Shown here piece after piece: positions 33,518-42,684 of a DNA stretch of 64,000 bases (positions within the stretch are counted from its first letter, which is position 1; every line of letters begins with the position of its first letter). The DNA is from Tardiphaga sp. Lineage in GTDB: Bacteria; Pseudomonadota; Alphaproteobacteria; Rhizobiales; Xanthobacteraceae. The notes under the pieces are model-generated. The model was not told the origin of the DNA. It did not search any database and worked only from the letters and a program-made list of their open reading frames with translations. Position numbers and translations under genes: made by a program. The stretch covers positions 1 to 64,000 of the forward strand of contig NZ_JAQGJT010000052.1 in the NCBI RefSeq assembly GCF_028290495.1. Direction: 5' to 3'.

Positions 33518-34173
33518 TGGACGGCGCGCATGACATGGGCGGCGCATTCGGTTTTGGCGCGGTGCAGCCCGAGCCGAACGAACCGGTGTTTCACGCCGAA
33601 TGGGAACGCCGCACTTTCGCGATGACGCTGGCGATGGCCCGGCCCGGCCAGTGGAATATCGACGCCTCGCGCTTTGCCCGTGAGAACCGGCCGGCAGTCG
33701 AATATCTCGGCAAGAGCTATTTCCAGATCTGGCTCGTTGGCATCGAGCGATTGATGGCCGAACGCGGATTGGTCTCCCCTGAGGAAATCGAGACAAGCCA
33801 GGTGCTGTTGCCGCGCAAGGACGTGCCGGTGCTGAAGGCCGGCCATGTCGCGGCGATGCTGCGCAAGGGCGGGCCGACGCTGCGTTCGACGGATTTGCCG
33901 GCGCGCTTCGCCATCGGCGACCGGGTTCGCGCCCGCGTGATGCATCCACCGACCCATACGCGGCTGCCGCAATATGTCCGCGGCCATGTCGGTGTGATCG
34001 AACGGTTGCACGGCGCGCACGTGTTTCCGGACAGCCATGCGATGGGGCAGGGCGAACAGCCGCAATGGCTCTACACCGTCGCCTTCGACGGCCGCGAGTT
34101 GTGGGGCGACGACGGCGATGCGTCGGCGACCGTCTCGGTCGACGCCTGGGATTCGTATCTGGAACCGGCATGA
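33517..34173 (+). CDS. nthB: Nitrile hydratase beta subunit
   Basis: 218 residues from the ATG overlapping the alpha stop. The N-terminus [32 protein letters not shown] is diagnostic for the family. The SH3-like C-terminal barrel is FAIGDRVRARVMHPPTHTRLPQYVRGHVGVIERLHGAHVFPD through LYTVAFDGRELWG. It pairs with NthA to form the hydratase converting nitriles to amides in the cytoplasm. Confidence 0.93.
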   Translation: MDGAHDMGGAFGFGAVQPEPNEPVFHAEWERRTFAMTLAMARPGQWNIDASRFARENRPAVEYLGKSYFQIWLVGIERLMAERGLVSPEEIETSQVLLPRKDVPVLKAGHVAAMLRKGGPTLRSTDLPARFAIGDRVRARVMHPPTHTRLPQYVRGHVGVIERLHGAHVFPDSHAMGQGEQPQWLYTVAFDGRELWGDDGDASATVSVDAWDSYLEPA

Positions 34174-34559
34174 TGACGCTCAACCCACAGGCCGGCATAG
34201 GGGCATTCATCGCCGTGCCCGGCATTCCCTGCGATCAGGATGGGCCGGTATTTCGCGAACCGTGGGAGGCGCAAGCCTTTGCGATGGCCGTGGCGCTGCA
34301 CGCGGGCGGGCTGTTCTCCTGGACCGAATGGGCGGCGACGCTGGCCACCGAGATCAAGCGGGCGCAGGCCGCAGGCGACGCGGACACCGGCGAGACCTAT
34401 TACCAGCACTGGCTGGCATCGCTGGAAACCCTGATCGCCGAGAAGGGCATCGCCAGCACCGACACCCAGCATCGCTACCGTGACGCCTGGGACCACGCCG
34501 CCGACCGCACGCCGCACGGCGCGCCGATCGAGTTGAAGCCGGAAGACTTCAAATCCTGA
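34170..34559 (+). CDS. Nitrile hydratase accessory protein (activator, beta-like)
   Basis: 129 residues. It resembles the N-terminal half of the beta subunit: GPVFREPWEAQAFAMAVALHAGGLFSWTEWA, TYYQHWLASLETLIAEKGI. This is the usual form of the small activators that carry the alpha subunit during cobalt insertion (e-type self-subunit-swapping chaperones). The 4-bp overlap with nthB fits. No P47K-like GTPase, amidase or cobalt transporter lies nearby. Confidence 0.85.
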   Translation: MMTLNPQAGIGAFIAVPGIPCDQDGPVFREPWEAQAFAMAVALHAGGLFSWTEWAATLATEIKRAQAAGDADTGETYYQHWLASLETLIAEKGIASTDTQHRYRDAWDHAADRTPHGAPIELKPEDFKS

Positions 34560-34560
34560 G

Positions 34561-34581
34561 TGGTCGCGGCTTCCGCGACCA
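34561..34581 (+). terminator. Hairpin after the nitrile hydratase operon
   Basis: TGGTCGCGG (34561-34569) pairs with CCGCGACCA (34573-34581) around a 3-base loop, starting two bases after the accessory gene. No T-run follows, so it may be a weak terminator or mRNA end. Confidence 0.55.
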
Positions 34582-34678
34582 GTGAAATTATCCATGGCGT
34601 CGGGCGCCGTTTGCGCGTTCCGGCAATGTGTGGGAAGCGGGGTCACCGCGCCGGCATGGCGCTCCAGTAGGTAACCGC

Positions 34679-34906
34679 ATGAGCCAGGCCTTCGAGAGAC
34701 TGATCGACAAATATGCCGAGCGGAAAGACTTCGACAAGTTGACGGCGTTCCACGCCAAGCGCGTCGAGATGCTGCAGCAGCTTCAGGACGGCACTTACGA
34801 CAAGAAGCATCTGGTGCCGGAGGAAGATCCCGTGCCGCTGATGGCCGAGATCGCGCGCGAGATCGCCTATCTGGAAAAGGCGCTGGCTGGCCGGCCCGCA
34901 TCGTAA
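34679..34906 (+). CDS. Small helical protein, unknown function
   Basis: 75 residues, ATG preceded by AGTAGG. The sequence is charged and helix-rich (FERLIDKYAERKDFDKLTAFHAKRVEML, IAREIAYLEKALAG), with no signal peptide, cysteine or membrane segment. No family is recognised. It follows the nitrile hydratase genes but is separated by a hairpin, so a link is only positional. Confidence 0.65.
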   Translation: MSQAFERLIDKYAERKDFDKLTAFHAKRVEMLQQLQDGTYDKKHLVPEEDPVPLMAEIAREIAYLEKALAGRPAS

Positions 34907-34933
34907 CGTCGTCGCATCGCGACGCTGCGAGGG

Positions 34934-36352
34934 TTAGCGTTCCCGCAGGCTTTCCTGCTTGTAGCGCAACAGTGGCGAGAGAAGATAGCTCATCACCGAC
35001 CGTGAACCCGTCTTGATCTCGGTGGTAACGGCCATTCCCGGCGACAGGTTCACGATGTTCTCATCGATCTGCATCGTGCTGCTGTCGAGCGAAATCCGGC
35101 CGGCATAGGATAGCTGATCGGACTTTTGACCGCTGCCGTCGTCCTTGGCATTCTTGTCGCCGCCCGCGCCGTCCTGCTGACGGTCACGGGCGATGGCGTC
35201 CTGCGACACGCTGATCACGCGGCCATGCAGCAGCCCGTAGCGCGTGAAGTTGAAGGTGTCGACCTTGATCGCGACCTCCTGTCCGACATGGACGAAGCCG
35301 ATGTCGCGGTTGGAGATCATCGCCTCGATTTCCAGATTGCTGTCGGCCGGCACGATCACCAGCAGCGCCTGCGCCGGCGTCACCACGCCGCCGACGGTAT
35401 GGACAGCGAGTTGCTGCACGGTGCCGTCGACCGGCGCCGTCAGGTTCTGCAGGACGGTGCGCTGTGCGGCCTTGATCACATCCTCGCTGAGCCCCGCGAT
35501 CTTGCGCTGCGACTCCACCAGTTCGGTGGACAGCGTGCGTCGGAATTCGGCGCGCGACTGAGCCGCGCTCTCGACGATTCCGGCCAGCGCAATCTCGGCT
35601 TCGCGGACGCGGCTCCTCTGCACGGCGAGCTCCTGTTGCGCCTCGGTATAGGCCTGCAGGATTTCCAGGTAATTGACCTTGGAGCCGACCTCCTTGTCGA
35701 ACAGTTGCTGCCGGATCGAGACGCGCTGCTGCAGGATCGGCAGCACTGCCTCAAGCTTGCTGATCGTGGCGGTCGCGGTGGCCAGTTCGGCGTCTTTCTT
35801 GACCTTCTGCAACTCCAGCCCGGCCTGCTTGGCGCGCTGCTCCTCGACCTGCTCGACCAGATATCGCCGCTGGATCGCGACCTGGCTGGCGCTGGCGCCG
35901 GCCGGCGGCCTGAACGCCGCGAGCGGATCGCCCTCTGCGAGCACGGTGGCGAGCCGGGCGCTTTCGAGCGTGGCGACGGTGAGGTCGTTCTGCAGATGCT
36001 TGAGTTCGGCTTCGGTGACGGTGGGATCGAGTTCGATCATGACGTCGCCGGCCTTTACCGTCTGCCCGTCGCGCACCCGGATCGCGCGCACCACGCCGGT
36101 TTCAAACGGCTGGATGGTCTTGACCCGTCCCGTCGGAATGACTCGCCCTGGCGCAGACGCCACAATGTCAATCTTGCCCAGCGAGGCCCAGGCCAGCGCC
36201 AGGCAGAACAATGCGATCAGTACCGCGGCCACCGCGCCGACCAGCGGCGGCGCCGGCGTTTCCACGATCTCGAGCGCGGCCGGCAGGAAGGCGAGTTCGT
36301 CGCTGCTGCGCTTCGGCTTGATCGGGACCACCTTGGCTTCAGCGGACTTCAT
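34934..36352 (-). CDS. HlyD-family membrane fusion protein of a type I secretion system
   Basis: 472 residues. One membrane helix near the N-terminus (VGAVAAVLIALFCLALAWASLG, residues 38-59) is followed by GRVIPTGRVKTIQPFETGVVRAIRVRDGQTVKAGDVMIELDPT, the barrel-sandwich/biotinyl segment. A long coiled-coil region runs to about residue 310, then LTAPVDGTVQQLAVHTVGGVVTPAQ and a C-terminal beta barrel. It spans the periplasm between the ABC transporter and TolC. It overlaps the transporter gene by 14 bp. No TolC gene is in the window. Confidence 0.92.
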   Translation of the reverse strand: MKSAEAKVVPIKPKRSSDELAFLPAALEIVETPAPPLVGAVAAVLIALFCLALAWASLGKIDIVASAPGRVIPTGRVKTIQPFETGVVRAIRVRDGQTVKAGDVMIELDPTVTEAELKHLQNDLTVATLESARLATVLAEGDPLAAFRPPAGASASQVAIQRRYLVEQVEEQRAKQAGLELQKVKKDAELATATATISKLEAVLPILQQRVSIRQQLFDKEVGSKVNYLEILQAYTEAQQELAVQRSRVREAEIALAGIVESAAQSRAEFRRTLSTELVESQRKIAGLSEDVIKAAQRTVLQNLTAPVDGTVQQLAVHTVGGVVTPAQALLVIVPADSNLEIEAMISNRDIGFVHVGQEVAIKVDTFNFTRYGLLHGRVISVSQDAIARDRQQDGAGGDKNAKDDGSGQKSDQLSYAGRISLDSSTMQIDENIVNLSPGMAVTTEIKTGSRSVMSYLLSPLLRYKQESLRER

Positions 36353-38474
36353 GGAGACCTGCCTGCAGCCGGTGCAGCGATGCGTAACGCCCGCCGGATT
36401 TGATCAGCTCGTCGTGGCTGCCGTCTTCCACCACGCGGCCGCGATCGATGGTGATGATGCGGTTGGTCCAGCGCACCGTTGAGAGGCGATGCGCGACGAT
36501 GAAGATGGTGCGCCCCCTGGCGATCTGCGGCATGTTCTGCTGGATGATCCGTTCGCTTTCATAGTCGAGCGCGCTGGTCGCCTCGTCGAAGATCAGTATC
36601 CGTGGGTTCATCACCAGTGCACGCGCAATCGCGACGCGCTGGCGCTGGCCGCCCGACAGGTTGGACCCGCGTTCGCCGAGCACGGCGTCGTAGCCGTTGG
36701 GCAGTTCGAGGATGAAGTCGTGTGCGCCGGCAAGCTTCGCCGCCTCGATGATGCGCTCGATCGGCATCGCCGGGTCGGCTAGCGCGATGTTGTCGCGCAC
36801 CGAGCAGTTGAACAGCACGTTCTCCTGCAGGACCACCCCGATCTGCCGGCGCAGCCAGGCGGGATCGACGACATTGAGGTCGATGCCGTCGACCAGAACG
36901 CGGCCGCTCTCCGGCACGTAGAGCCGTTGCACCAGCTTGGCGAAGGTGCTCTTGCCGGAGCCGGACGGGCCGACGATGCCGACCACTTGGCCGGCGGGCA
37001 CGCTGAGCGTGATGTCGTGCATCACTTCGGGGCCATCGAGCCGGTAGCGGAAGGAGACGTGGTCGAAGGTGACGGCGCCGCGGATCGCCGGCAGCGCGGT
37101 CTGCCCGGGATTGTGGATCGGCTCCGGCGTGGTGTTGAGAATGTCGCCGAGCCGGGCGATCGACAATCGCGCCTGATGAAAGTCCTGCCAGATCTGCGCT
37201 AGCCGCAGCACCGGCGCGCTGACCCGGCCGGCGAGGATGTTGAAGGCAACGAGCTCGCCGACCGTGAGCGTACCGGCGATTACCAGCTTGGCGCCGAAGA
37301 ACAGCACGGCGGCGGTGACGATGCGGTTGACGAACTGCACCAGTTCGCTGGCGGTATTGCCGAGGCTGAGCACGCGGAAGCTCGCGGTAACATAGCCGGC
37401 GAGCTGCTCCTCCCAGCGGCGCTGCATCTGCGGCTCGACGGCCATCGCTTTCAGCGTCTCGATGCCGTTGACGCTCTCGACCAGGAACGCCTGGTTCTCG
37501 GCGCCGCGGGTGAATTTCTCATCGAGCCGACGCTGGAACAGCGGCGCGGCAAAGGCCGAGATGCCGATGTAGAACGGGAACGACGCCAGCACCAGAAACG
37601 CCAGCCAGGGCGAATACAGAAACATCACCGCCAGGAAGACAAAGGTGAAGAACAGATCGATGATCAGCGTCAGGGCCGAGCTGGTGAGGAAGTTGCGGAT
37701 GTTTTCCAGCTCCCGCACCCGCGCCACGGAATCGCCGACCCGGCGCGCCTGGAAATAGGCGATCGGTAGCGCCATCAGGTGCCTGAACAAACGCGCGCCG
37801 AGTTCGACGTCGATCCGGTTGGTGGTGTGGGCGAACAGATAGGTACGCAGGATGCCGAGCACGGTCTCGAACACCGAGATCGTCACGAGGCCGATCACCA
37901 GCACGTCGAGGGTGCTCAGACTGCGATGCACCAGCACCTTGTCGATCACCACCTGGAAGAACAGCGGCGATACCAGCGCGAACAGTTGCAGAAAGAATGA
38001 GGCGATCAGGACGCGGCCGAAGGTGTGGCGATATTTGTGGATCGCGCCGAAGAACCAGGTGATGTCGAACCGCCGCGACAGATCGGTCAGCCCGACGCGG
38101 CGCGCCATCAGGACGAGCTGGCCGTCCCACACCGTCTCGAAGTCCTCGCGGCTGACCAGTTGCAGCCGCGGATCGGTAGGCGATTGCACCATCGCCTGGT
38201 CGCCGACGACCTTGCCGAGAAACACGAACGAACCGTCGCGTAGCACCGCGATGCCTGGCAGCGGGGTCGCAGCCAGCCGGTCCCACCTGGTGCGATAGGC
38301 CCGGGCTTTCAGGCCAAGGTCTTTGGCACAACGCAGCATCTCGGGAATCCCAACCGCCTGGCTGCCGAGCCGGTGGTGCAACTGCTGGGGATCGACGCCG
38401 AAGCCGTGGAAGCGCAGCAATCCAACCAGGATTGATAGCCCGGAATCGGTCGGATGGGGCTGATCAGTGGACAT
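36339..38474 (-). CDS. Type I secretion ABC transporter with C39-like domain (HlyB/RTX type)
   Basis: 711 residues in three parts. Residues 1-130 form a peptidase-C39-like domain in which the catalytic Cys region reads TDSGLSILVGLLRFHGF, with no Cys, so it is a docking domain as in HlyB and not a protease. Residues about 155-440 hold the transmembrane exporter region. The ATPase domain has Walker A GPSGSGKST, signature NLSGGQRQRVAIARAL, Walker B ILIFDEATSALD and the H-loop VAHRLST. It exports a C-terminal-signal protein in one step; the adjacent metalloprotease is the evident substrate. Confidence 0.92.
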   Translation of the reverse strand: MSTDQPHPTDSGLSILVGLLRFHGFGVDPQQLHHRLGSQAVGIPEMLRCAKDLGLKARAYRTRWDRLAATPLPGIAVLRDGSFVFLGKVVGDQAMVQSPTDPRLQLVSREDFETVWDGQLVLMARRVGLTDLSRRFDITWFFGAIHKYRHTFGRVLIASFFLQLFALVSPLFFQVVIDKVLVHRSLSTLDVLVIGLVTISVFETVLGILRTYLFAHTTNRIDVELGARLFRHLMALPIAYFQARRVGDSVARVRELENIRNFLTSSALTLIIDLFFTFVFLAVMFLYSPWLAFLVLASFPFYIGISAFAAPLFQRRLDEKFTRGAENQAFLVESVNGIETLKAMAVEPQMQRRWEEQLAGYVTASFRVLSLGNTASELVQFVNRIVTAAVLFFGAKLVIAGTLTVGELVAFNILAGRVSAPVLRLAQIWQDFHQARLSIARLGDILNTTPEPIHNPGQTALPAIRGAVTFDHVSFRYRLDGPEVMHDITLSVPAGQVVGIVGPSGSGKSTFAKLVQRLYVPESGRVLVDGIDLNVVDPAWLRRQIGVVLQENVLFNCSVRDNIALADPAMPIERIIEAAKLAGAHDFILELPNGYDAVLGERGSNLSGGQRQRVAIARALVMNPRILIFDEATSALDYESERIIQQNMPQIARGRTIFIVAHRLSTVRWTNRIITIDRGRVVEDGSHDELIKSGGRYASLHRLQAGLHEVR

Positions 38475-38645
38475 GGCAGCAGTTCATCAACGCTTCTCTG
38501 CGATTTGCAATAGAGAAAGGGAAGCCGCAGTTGAAAACGCCAATCGGAGCTGCCAGTCCTGAATGTCCGGCCAATTTTCGGCAATAACCAGGCGCAACCG
38601 GATTTCGCAAACTGGCCATTGCGATCCGGCGGTCAGCGATCGATA

Positions 38646-40979
38646 TCAGGCAAACCGGAAGTTGGTCGTCGTCAGCGTGTTGCGATCGATATTCGCCAGT
38701 GTCACGGAATTGTTCGCGTCGATCGAAAACACCGTATTGGCGCCGACCTGGCTTGCATGCGACATCGCTGCAGCGAAGTTGGCGAACACCGACGGGCTGA
38801 ACTGCAAGACATCCTGCGTCGTCTCGAAGTTGTAGATGCCGTCCACGCCGGAGCCGGGACGAATGGCGAAGGTGGTGGCGCCAGGCGTGCCGATCAGGAT
38901 TGGGTGCGAGGGGCTAGCCACCAGCAGGTCGTTGCCCTCGATCGTGCCCCACGCCGGATCGCCCTGGTTGACGATCTGGGTGGTGAACCCGCCCGAAGCC
39001 GATGTGTACCACATGCCGACCTGGCCCGTGGCGGCATTGCCCCAGAACAGATCGCTGCGGCCGTCGCCGTTATAATCGCCGGTGCCTCGGATCTGCCAGT
39101 TCTGATCGCCGACGTCGACCGTGCGATAGGTAAAGCCGCCGGAGCCGTTGTTGGTCCAGAACCCGAGCTGGCCGCTGCTGAGGTTCCTCCACAGAATATC
39201 GGCGCGGCCATCGCCATTGAAATCGTCGGTCCCCTGAATCTGCCACGACGAATCCGTCGACTGGCCGAATATAGCCACGCTGAATCCGGACCCAGTCGAG
39301 TACCAGAGGCCGGATTGCGACGTCACCGTATTGCGCCACAAGATGTCGGCTCTGCCGTCGTTGTTGAAGTCGCCGGTGCCGGCGATCTGCCAGTTGCGGT
39401 CTGTTTGGCCTATGACCTGATAGGTGAAACTGCCGGAGACACCAGTGTACCAGATACCGAGCTGGCCGCTTATCGGGTTGGTCCAGATCAAATCGGACCG
39501 GCCATCGGCATTGAGGTCGGCAATTCCCTGGATCTGCCAGTTCATATCACCGGGGTTATTCACCTGATACGTGAAGCCGCCGGAGCCATTGCTGTTCCAC
39601 AGTCCAACGGCGCCATTGGAAACATTGCGCCACACCATGTCGGCGCGGGAATCGTTGTTGAAATCCCCGGTGCCCAGCAACTGCCAGCTTGGGTCTCCCT
39701 GATTGATCGTTTCGAAGCCGAAGCCGGAGCCTCCATCGGGATTCCACAATCCAATTTGGCCCGTCGTGGAATTGCTCCACAGCAGGTCGCTGATGCCATC
39801 AGCGCGGAAGTCCAGCGGCGCTGTGGCGCGGCCGGAAACGGTGACGGTGTAGGTTCCGGTTCCGTTGTCAGCGTAGGCGCCGACCGAGATGTTGAAAATC
39901 CCTGTGAATATTGGCGTGAACCGCACGCGGGAATCCGTGTTGCTGATGGCAGCGTCATCGTTCTCCGCCGACAGTCCTCCGCCGGTGACTCTGACATAGG
40001 GATCCTGCAGCGTGCCATTGCCGCTGCGCGCACCCTGTACGTTGATCCAGTAGCTGCGGCCTTGCTGCAGGGTGACCGAGAAAGTATCGCGATCACCGAT
40101 GGTCTCGAGCGTGCCGGTGGCGGTAGCGTTGACGCTGACCTGTCCGTAAGCGAGGGCAACTGCACTAGACACATCGCCGTAATCGTCTGTCGGCCCCGGC
40201 GCACCGGCTCTGGCGCCGTAGATCGCCTGCATTCCCGCGATGTCATCCGCCTGCGGCGTGGTGATCGAGGGATTGTAGATCGGCAGCATGATCGAACCCA
40301 CCACCGACGTGTGGTCCAGACCTAGCGAGTGGCCAATCTCATGCGTCGCCACCGCGAGAAACATGCTGGCCGTCCAGGTATTTCCGTTGTCGAAATTGAC
40401 ATCGCCGGAAAGCGCGGAGCTTCCTGAGGTGCCGCTGCCCGGGCTCCATGCGGTAGCAAGGATGTTAGAGCCGGTCGCCCCGTCGATATAGCCGCCGCTG
40501 ATGCGGATATTAGCCGTTGCGCCCGTGCCCATATTGCCGCCGCCGTCGGCGACCTGGACGAAATTGATATTGGCGACGGTCGACCAGGCGGCGAAAGCCT
40601 GAGTCAAGACCGCAGTATAGTCGAAGCCGAGGAAGCTCGACAGAGCGACCGTGTTGCCGGTGAACCAGGGCGCATAGCCGGAGGCATTCGACAAGCCGGC
40701 GCCGGCCAGGCTCCAGGTCACCGTTCCGCCGGTGGTGCCGAAGGCCGAAGACGGTCCCCATTTGCCGCCGAACGTGACGTAATCGCTATGAGTGGTCAAT
40801 TCAGCCGGCGGTGCGCCGTCCCACATGGAATCGGACGTCCCCTGAGCCAGCGGATTGGACGCTTCGGACGCAGGTGTGATTGCGGGATGGCCGATGGTGC
40901 TGTCGAAGAGGGGGGCGTCGAAGCGGAACGTATCGAAGGCGGGATCGTCCGTACCGCCCGTCAAATTCCTCGGCCGCAT
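38646..40979 (-). CDS. Secreted metzincin protease with FG-GAP repeats (serralysin-like)
   Basis: 777 residues, no N-terminal signal peptide, as expected for a type I substrate. The zinc site HEIGHSLGLDH (residues 213-223) and the Met-turn SIM (229-231) identify an M10-type metzincin. A pre-peptidase C-terminal-like domain covers about 290-385 (DRDTFSVTLQQGRSYWINVQG to GTYTVTVSG). Six FG-GAP/VCBS-type repeats follow, each with D-[FLY]-N-x-D-G-R-[AS]-D-[IL]-[LI]-W-[RT]-N, consistent with calcium binding in a beta propeller. The usual GGxGxDxxx RTX nonapeptides are missing; the end (VTLANIDRNTLTTTNFRFA) may be the secretion signal. Divergent codon-level repeats are not evident. GGGAG precedes the ATG. 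Confidence 0.88.
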   Translation of the reverse strand: MRPRNLTGGTDDPAFDTFRFDAPLFDSTIGHPAITPASEASNPLAQGTSDSMWDGAPPAELTTHSDYVTFGGKWGPSSAFGTTGGTVTWSLAGAGLSNASGYAPWFTGNTVALSSFLGFDYTAVLTQAFAAWSTVANINFVQVADGGGNMGTGATANIRISGGYIDGATGSNILATAWSPGSGTSGSSALSGDVNFDNGNTWTASMFLAVATHEIGHSLGLDHTSVVGSIMLPIYNPSITTPQADDIAGMQAIYGARAGAPGPTDDYGDVSSAVALAYGQVSVNATATGTLETIGDRDTFSVTLQQGRSYWINVQGARSGNGTLQDPYVRVTGGGLSAENDDAAISNTDSRVRFTPIFTGIFNISVGAYADNGTGTYTVTVSGRATAPLDFRADGISDLLWSNSTTGQIGLWNPDGGSGFGFETINQGDPSWQLLGTGDFNNDSRADMVWRNVSNGAVGLWNSNGSGGFTYQVNNPGDMNWQIQGIADLNADGRSDLIWTNPISGQLGIWYTGVSGSFTYQVIGQTDRNWQIAGTGDFNNDGRADILWRNTVTSQSGLWYSTGSGFSVAIFGQSTDSSWQIQGTDDFNGDGRADILWRNLSSGQLGFWTNNGSGGFTYRTVDVGDQNWQIRGTGDYNGDGRSDLFWGNAATGQVGMWYTSASGGFTTQIVNQGDPAWGTIEGNDLLVASPSHPILIGTPGATTFAIRPGSGVDGIYNFETTQDVLQFSPSVFANFAAAMSHASQVGANTVFSIDANNSVTLANIDRNTLTTTNFRFA

Positions 40980-41402
40980 CGAGCGTCTCCCGCTTAATCA
41001 AAGCCGACTGATAGCCGACCACATCAATGACTAGGTATATCCGGCTGTAATATTCGAACGCGAGCAGTGTGCCCGCTACGTTACTATCGCCCAGCGATGT
41101 GTCAATCGGAAACACAACTTGGATAGCGCTGGTGGGCTTTTGCCAACCCGCGGTAACCACCAGCAAGCGTGTTCGTCCACCCGCACTTGTCCATTCGCGG
41201 GTTGATCGTCTGCTCAGGAACTGGCGGGGCCAGCCGACCGGACGCGGTTCTCATCACAGAAGCCCCCTGATAGAAGTCGCATTTGCGCAAACGGCTTGTT
41301 TAGCTTGCCGCCGAAAATTCTGGCCGGGATGGCAGGCATGTAGATGGCGTTCACCCCCGGAAATTCCGCGACTGATAGTCCCGATTCAAACAAGGGAGCA
41401 TC
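40980..41402. other. Intergenic region upstream of the metalloprotease
   Basis: 423 bases without an accepted gene. The promoter of the minus-strand secretion operon must lie here. The right part borders a decayed acyltransferase gene and may itself be decayed sequence. Confidence 0.4.
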
Positions 41403-41918
41403 ATGTCGATCTTGGGCTCTACGCAAAAACGGCTGGAGAAATTCCCGGCCTTCGGGGCTTTAGCGGTATCGGAGTGCCGGTTGTCGTCTTCTGTCATTTC
41501 CCGGGATGTGCTGGACAGCGGCCTCTACAATATCCTGTGGAAGGCCAACCGGGTGTCGCGGATCGGCTTAGTTGCGCTCGACATCTTCTTCGCGATCTGC
41601 GGCTTCTTCATCACCCGGCTGCTGCTGCGCGAGCGCGCCACCACCGGGCATATCTCGTTCAAGAACTTCTACAGTCGCCGCGCGCTGCGGATTTTCTCGA
41701 TCTATTATCTCACGGTGTTCTTCTGCTACTTCATCTTCCACCTGAAGGGGCCGGACACGTTCAGCCTGCTGACCTACACCTTCAATTTCTACCACCCGTT
41801 CCATTCCGTGCCGCATCCGCTCGAGCTCACCTGGTCGCTCTCGGTCGAGGAGCAGTTCTATTTCTTCTGGCCGCAGGTCATCCTCCTGCCGCCGCCGCGC
41901 GTCGAGGTCCGGTCGTAG
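41403..41918 (+). pseudogene. Remnant of an OafA/YrhL-type acyltransferase gene
   Basis: The start MSILGSTQKRLEKFPAF is in one frame, the next conserved piece GLRGFSGIGVPVVVFCHF is in another, and the sequence returns to the first frame for RVSRIGLVALDIFFAICGFFITRLLLRERATTG through LTWSLSVEEQFYFFWPQVILL. The segments match the first third of the acyltransferase-3 membrane family (O-antigen or exopolysaccharide acylation). The frame then runs into unrelated PPPRVEVRS and stops, so about two thirds of the gene is missing. Two frameshifts plus truncation make it non-functional. Confidence 0.8.
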
Positions 41919-42012
41919 GCGAAGCGATGCCGGCTTGACGAAGCCGCGCGCCTGCGTCTCAGTGCGGGACGACGCGGGCCAAGGCCGCGCGCAGCAGGGG
42001 ACGAACCGCCGC

Positions 42013-42663
42013 ATGATCACGCTCTATCACTGCGCCCGCGCGCGCTCGTTCCGGCCGCTGTGGGCGCTGGAGGAACTGCAACTTCCCTACGAACTGAAGA
42101 TGCTGCCGTTTCCGCCGCGCGTGCTGGCGAAGGAATATCTGGCGCTCAATCCGCTCGGCACCATTCCGCTGCTGCTCGACGGCGATACGCGGATGACGGA
42201 ATCGGCGGCGATCGCGCACTATCTGGTGACGAAATACGGCCCGACGCCGCTCGCGGTCGGCGTCGATGAGCCCGATTACGGCGCATTCCTGAACTGGCTG
42301 CACTTCGGCGAGGCGACGCTGACCTTTCCGCAGACGCTGGTGCTGCGCTATTCCGAACTGGAGCCGGAGGAGCGCCGCCATCCGCAGGTGGTCGCGGATT
42401 ATTCCAAATGGTTTCTCGGCCGGCTGCGCGTCATCGAGACGGTGACATCGACATCGGACTTCATGTGCGCAGGGCGGTTCACGGCGGCGGATATCTCGGT
42501 CGGATACGCGCTGCTGCTGGCGCAGCGGCTCGGCCTGTCCGCGCAATTCGGACCGGCGGTGGCGGCCTATTGGGCGCGGCTGCAGCAGCGCGACGGCTAC
42601 CAGCGCGCGGTTGCGGCAGAAGACGCGGCCAGCGACGCGCAGGGGCTGGCGCGGCGGCAGTGA
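42013..42663 (+). CDS. Glutathione S-transferase family protein
   Basis: 216 residues. The thioredoxin-like N-terminal domain reads ITLYHCARARSFRPLWALEELQLPYELK, then NPLGTIPLLLDGDTRMTESAAIAHYLVTKYG, where the cis-Pro (T-I-P) and ES segment bind glutathione. A helical C-terminal domain carries FTAADISVGYALLLAQRLGL, with the N-capping-box-type TAADI. The subclass is not clear. A conserved-looking CA near residue 8 could be the active residue, as in beta-class enzymes. Next to an enoyl-CoA hydratase gene. Confidence 0.88.
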   Translation: MITLYHCARARSFRPLWALEELQLPYELKMLPFPPRVLAKEYLALNPLGTIPLLLDGDTRMTESAAIAHYLVTKYGPTPLAVGVDEPDYGAFLNWLHFGEATLTFPQTLVLRYSELEPEERRHPQVVADYSKWFLGRLRVIETVTSTSDFMCAGRFTAADISVGYALLLAQRLGLSAQFGPAVAAYWARLQQRDGYQRAVAAEDAASDAQGLARRQ

Positions 42664-42684
42664 ACGGATACCCCTTTTGGGACA

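Noticed and set aside
34911-34925. CGTCGC/GCGACG hairpin as terminator between convergent genes
   Set aside because: Only a 6-bp stem and no T-run; too weak to call.
38619-40325. Open frame of 568 codons on the plus strand with internal repeats
   Set aside because: The apparent repeats are the opposite reading of the FG-GAP repeats in the metalloprotease.
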